From Elusimicrobiota bacterium (GTDB lineage: Bacteria > Ratteibacteria > UBA8468 > B48-G9 > JAFGKM01): 7,361 nucleotides of DNA. Both the position numbers and the translations under genes were made by a program. The stretch covers positions 1 to 7,361 of the forward strand of contig JAAYXZ010000172.1 in NCBI GenBank assembly GCA_012515635.1, in the 5' to 3' direction. Shown one piece after another: positions 4,602-7,361 of this stretch (its first letter is position 1; each line of letters opens with the position of its first letter). The notes under the pieces are model-generated. The model did not search any database, had not been told where the DNA came from, and saw only the letters and a program-made list of their open reading frames with translations.

Positions 4602-6353
4602 ATGGGGAAAGCCATATTTTCATCTTCTCAACTTGAAGAAATAATTTCAAAACTTAATATAGTAGAAGTTATCTCTGAATATCTGTCTTTAAAAAAAACA
4701 GGTAGAAACTTCAAGGCGTTATGCCCCTTTCATCAGGAGAAAACCCCGTCTTTTGTAGTAAATCTTGAAAAACAGATATTTCATTGTTTCGGATGCGGGG
4801 AAGGCGGCAATGTCATAAAATTTCTTATGAAAATAGATAACTTATCTTTCCCGCAAGCAGTTGCTACCGCTGCAAAAAAAGCGGGTGTGAAAATATCTTT
4901 TTCAGAGTATGCGAGCAACAGGGAAGAAGACAAGTTTTTTGAGGCAAATGCATTTGCATCTAAATATTATGAAGATGCGCTGTTTTCTTCTCAGGGCGGA
5001 CGCGCAATAAATTATCTTACAGAAAGAAATTTTACCGAAAAAGAGATAAAACATTTCCATATTGGCTTTGCGCCTGGTGTAAAAAACTACATTAGCAAGA
5101 AAATCACCGAAAAAAACCTTGATAAAAAACCCTTTATTAACGCAGGGCTTATCTATAAAGAGGGAGAGACCGATACCTTTAGAAACAGAATTATCTTCCC
5201 TATAGTTGACCTGCAAGGCAGAATCACAGGATTCGGCGGACGCGCACTGGACGATGAGCAACAACCTAAATACCTCAATACCAGTGAAAATACGGTCTTC
5301 AGTAAAGGAAGATTGCTGTATGGCCTCCATCAGGCAAAAACGGCAATAAAGGATAAACAGTTTGTAGCCATAGTGGAAGGATATTTTGATGTAATAAAAC
5401 TTCATATGAACGGTATTGATAATGTTGTTGCTCCGATGGGAACCTCGCTTACCAACGAACACATGCGATTCCTTAAACGGTTCACAGAACGTGTTCTCCT
5501 TATTTTTGACTCTGATAAAGCGGGATTAAATGCTGCTTTGAGGAACCTTGAAAACATATTAGGGGCAGGATTTGAAACAAAAGTTTGTATTCTTCCCATT
5601 AACTTTGACCCAGACCGGCTTATAGATGAATATGGGATAGAAGCATTCAAAAAAGCGCTTGGACAAGCAATGGATTTTATTGATTTTGCTATTGGCATCT
5701 ATTCTAAACAATACGAGATATCCACCCCTAAAGGCAAATCATCCATTGCAAGAAAAATTATAGAACTTATCTCAATTATACCGGATGAGATTGAAAAACA
5801 CGAGCATATAAAATCGTTATCCCTTAAACTAAATTTAGAAGAAAACCTTTTAAAAAGATACCTTACTACCGGTAAAAGGGAGGACAAAAAAAGTGTTGTG
5901 CCGCCAAACCAAATCAAGAGAGAACCATCATACAATAACGCTGAAAATCTTTTGGCAGAGATAATACTATCCGAAAACAACTACTGGCAACAGTTTCTTA
6001 ATTGGGATGGCAAATTAACAAAAAAGTTAGAGACACTGGCTATTACGTCCCGAGAACTTCTTAATAATAAAGTGGAGATTACACCGGTAAACCTTATCAG
6101 CCACTTAGACGAAGCAACAGGAACATGGCTTTCTGAGACACTTATGAAAACCACCTTAACGGAACGAAACTTAGAAGAAGGGAAAAAACAACAGATATTT
6201 CAAGATTGTCTGATGAAGATACATAGATACTGCCTATCTGTAGAATTAGAGGATACTAAAAAGAAAATGTCTGAGAAAAAAGATATGGGTGTTCCGTATA
6301 ACCAAGAGATGGAGATTATTCAAAATATACTTTTTGAGATGAAAAAGGAGTAG
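4602..6353 (+). CDS. dnaG: DNA primase
   Basis: Synthesises RNA primers for replication at the fork, recruited by the replicative helicase DnaB. The 583 residues are within the family's usual range. The N-terminal CHC2 zinc-binding domain has Cys41, His44, Cys62 and Cys65. The catalytic core follows, with the FRNRIIFPI and GFGGRAL motifs, then the TOPRIM domain: VEGYFDV (Glu259), FDSDKAG (Asp303, Asp305) and FDPDRLID, the metal-binding acids of the family (Glu265, Asp309 and Asp311 in E. coli). The last 150 or so residues are poorly conserved and helix-rich, as expected for the DnaB-interaction domain. The start is secure: an in-frame TAG directly precedes the ATG, and AAAGGTGG (4586-4593) lies 8 bases upstream. 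It is the first gene of the dnaG-rpoD operon under the promoter at 4545-4573; rpsU, which precedes dnaG in enterics, is absent here. Confidence 0.97.
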   Translation: MGKAIFSSSQLEEIISKLNIVEVISEYLSLKKTGRNFKALCPFHQEKTPSFVVNLEKQIFHCFGCGEGGNVIKFLMKIDNLSFPQAVATAAKKAGVKISFSEYASNREEDKFFEANAFASKYYEDALFSSQGGRAINYLTERNFTEKEIKHFHIGFAPGVKNYISKKITEKNLDKKPFINAGLIYKEGETDTFRNRIIFPIVDLQGRITGFGGRALDDEQQPKYLNTSENTVFSKGRLLYGLHQAKTAIKDKQFVAIVEGYFDVIKLHMNGIDNVVAPMGTSLTNEHMRFLKRFTERVLLIFDSDKAGLNAALRNLENILGAGFETKVCILPINFDPDRLIDEYGIEAFKKALGQAMDFIDFAIGIYSKQYEISTPKGKSSIARKIIELISIIPDEIEKHEHIKSLSLKLNLEENLLKRYLTTGKREDKKSVVPPNQIKREPSYNNAENLLAEIILSENNYWQQFLNWDGKLTKKLETLAITSRELLNNKVEITPVNLISHLDEATGTWLSETLMKTTLTERNLEEGKKQQIFQDCLMKIHRYCLSVELEDTKKKMSEKKDMGVPYNQEMEIIQNILFEMKKE

Positions 6354-6356
6354 AGT

Positions 6357-7361
6357 ATGAAAAAAAAGCAAAAGGTTGTTGCAGGGAAAAAGACATCAGG
6401 AAATAAAACAAAGGAGAGATTCCACGAGATTATAGAACTCGGCAAAAAGAAGAAACACCTGTCATGGAACGATATCAACGAAATGTTGCCGACAGACATT
6501 ACCAATCAGGGCGATATCCTTGAACTATTCAATAAACTTGAGTACTGGAACATTGATATTGACGAAGAAGAGCCCTTCCCTATAGAAAAAGAAGAGGAGA
6601 AAAAGTTAGACCTCGGAGAAGCAAGAAATCCTTTGCGTTCATATCTTAAATGCGCTGGAACTTATTCCCTGCTTACTCATGAAGAAGAGATTACAATAGC
6701 CAAAGGTATTGAATTATATAACAATAAACTGCAGAAAATTTGCAAGCAAAAAAATGTCAGTAAAAAAGAGCTTCAAAGATGTGAGAGAGAACTTCTGAGA
6801 TACAAAGAGCTGTTAATCAATTCCAACCTGCGGCTTGTAATAAACATTGCAAAGAGATATAACAACCCTAAACTCACAATCCTTGACCTCATACAGGAAG
6901 GCAACATAGGGCTGATGAAAGCTGTTGAAAAATTCAAATACCGTACAGGGTTTAAGTTTAGCACCTATGCTACATGGTGGATACGGCAAGCAATTACAAG
7001 AGCCATAGCTGACCATTCCGCTGTGATAAGAACCCCTGTCCATATGATTGAAAAACAAAATAAAATGAAGAAAATTGAAGCATTCATTCTTCAATCAAAG
7101 AACGATGAACCAACAGAAGAAGAGATAGCAAAAAAAATGCACCTGTCTACAAATAAAGTGAAGACCATAAAAAGGTCAATGAGGCCAGACCCTGTATCAT
7201 TAGATATGCCTGTCGGGGACGAAGAAAGAACCACCATAGGTGATTTTATTGAGGATAGCAAAAACCTTGACCCGTTAAAATATGCCCGACATTCACTTTT
7301 AAGGGAAGAACTGGAAAAAGCATTAGAAACCCTTGATGAAAGAGAGGAGAAGATTCTGCGG
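6357..7361 (+). CDS. rpoD: primary (group 1) RNA polymerase sigma factor, 3' end outside the window
   Basis: 335 codons are open to the window edge. A basic N-terminal tail (MKKKQKVV...) precedes a region 1.1-like segment (about 19-72, with IIELGKKKKHLSWNDINEMLP), the mark of a housekeeping sigma. Region 1.2 follows at about 89-125 (NPLRSYLK, LLTHEEEITIAKGIE), then a short non-conserved stretch. Region 2 runs 157-230 with DLIQEGNIGLMKAVEKF (177-193) and FSTYATWWIRQAITR (201-215), which opens and reads the -10 box. Region 3 includes EEEIAKKMHLS and the finger-like PVSLDMPVGDEE. Region 4 starts near REELEKALETLDEREEKILR and its -35-reading helix lies beyond base 7361. The start follows the dnaG stop by 3 bases with AAGGAG 6 bases upstream, so it is cotranscribed. 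The segment after WWIRQAITR reads ADHSAVIRTPVHM where ADQARTIRIPVHM is the near-universal form. The near-consensus -35/-10 upstream of dnaG fits a conventional sigma-70. Confidence 0.96.
   Translation, partial: MKKKQKVVAGKKTSGNKTKERFHEIIELGKKKKHLSWNDINEMLPTDITNQGDILELFNKLEYWNIDIDEEEPFPIEKEEEKKLDLGEARNPLRSYLKCAGTYSLLTHEEEITIAKGIELYNNKLQKICKQKNVSKKELQRCERELLRYKELLINSNLRLVINIAKRYNNPKLTILDLIQEGNIGLMKAVEKFKYRTGFKFSTYATWWIRQAITRAIADHSAVIRTPVHMIEKQNKMKKIEAFILQSKNDEPTEEEIAKKMHLSTNKVKTIKRSMRPDPVSLDMPVGDEERTTIGDFIEDSKNLDPLKYARHSLLREELEKALETLDEREEKILR

Noticed and set aside
4902..5462. 186-codon minus-strand open frame inside dnaG, with two more at 5402-5698 and 5699-5980
   Set aside because: They are antisense to conserved primase domains, and their residues show no family motifs.
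6320..6505. Minus-strand open frame over the dnaG/rpoD junction, and others at 6773-6964 and 6813-7094
   Set aside because: They are antisense to conserved sigma-factor regions, with no ribosome site or motif.

Overview
The window is about 7.4 kb of a compact, AT-rich bacterial chromosome with two divergent operons facing away from a 316-base regulatory region (4286-4601). Leftward (minus strand) runs a pyrimidine-type operon. In transcription order it holds a possible 18-residue ORF, a calcineurin-like metallophosphoesterase, pyrR, pyrB, a UvrD/Rep-family helicase and the start of an ion-transporter-like membrane protein that leaves the window at base 1. Rightward (plus strand) is the macromolecular-synthesis pair: dnaG (primase) followed 3 bases later by rpoD (primary sigma factor), which is cut at base 7361 near the start of region 4.

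The organism cannot be named. Low GC, ATGA-style gene overlaps, PyrR, a full DnaG and a sigma factor with region 1.1 all say Bacteria. The non-standard residues in the otherwise near-invariant sigma 2.4/3.0 segment, and the odd operon content (helicase and permease after pyrB), suggest an uncultured or deep-branching lineage rather than a well-studied Firmicute or Proteobacterium. That is inference.

The leftward genes are tightly coupled. pyrR-pyrB, pyrB-helicase and helicase-permease each share a 4-base ATGA overlap, and the putative small ORF overlaps the phosphoesterase start the same way. Only the phosphoesterase-pyrR junction has a gap (73 bases). PyrR senses UMP/UTP versus PRPP in its family and PyrB makes carbamoyl aspartate. 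The roles of the phosphoesterase, helicase and permease in this transcript are unknown.

The most interesting part is the divergent region. The dnaG-rpoD promoter (TTGACA, 17 bases, TATAAC) is near consensus. On the opposite strand, interleaved with it, lie in order an extended -10 box (TGTTATAAT), a hairpin whose loop carries CAGAGAGGC and resembles the PyrR-binding RNA loop of Bacillus, and a hairpin plus U6 tract resembling an intrinsic terminator. This is the layout expected of a PyrR attenuator for the leftward operon, built into the dnaG promoter DNA. If correct, pyrimidine synthesis and the primase/sigma operon would share overlapping divergent promoters. A second minus-strand promoter candidate lies downstream of that terminator. 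No tRNA, rRNA, CRISPR or insertion element was seen.
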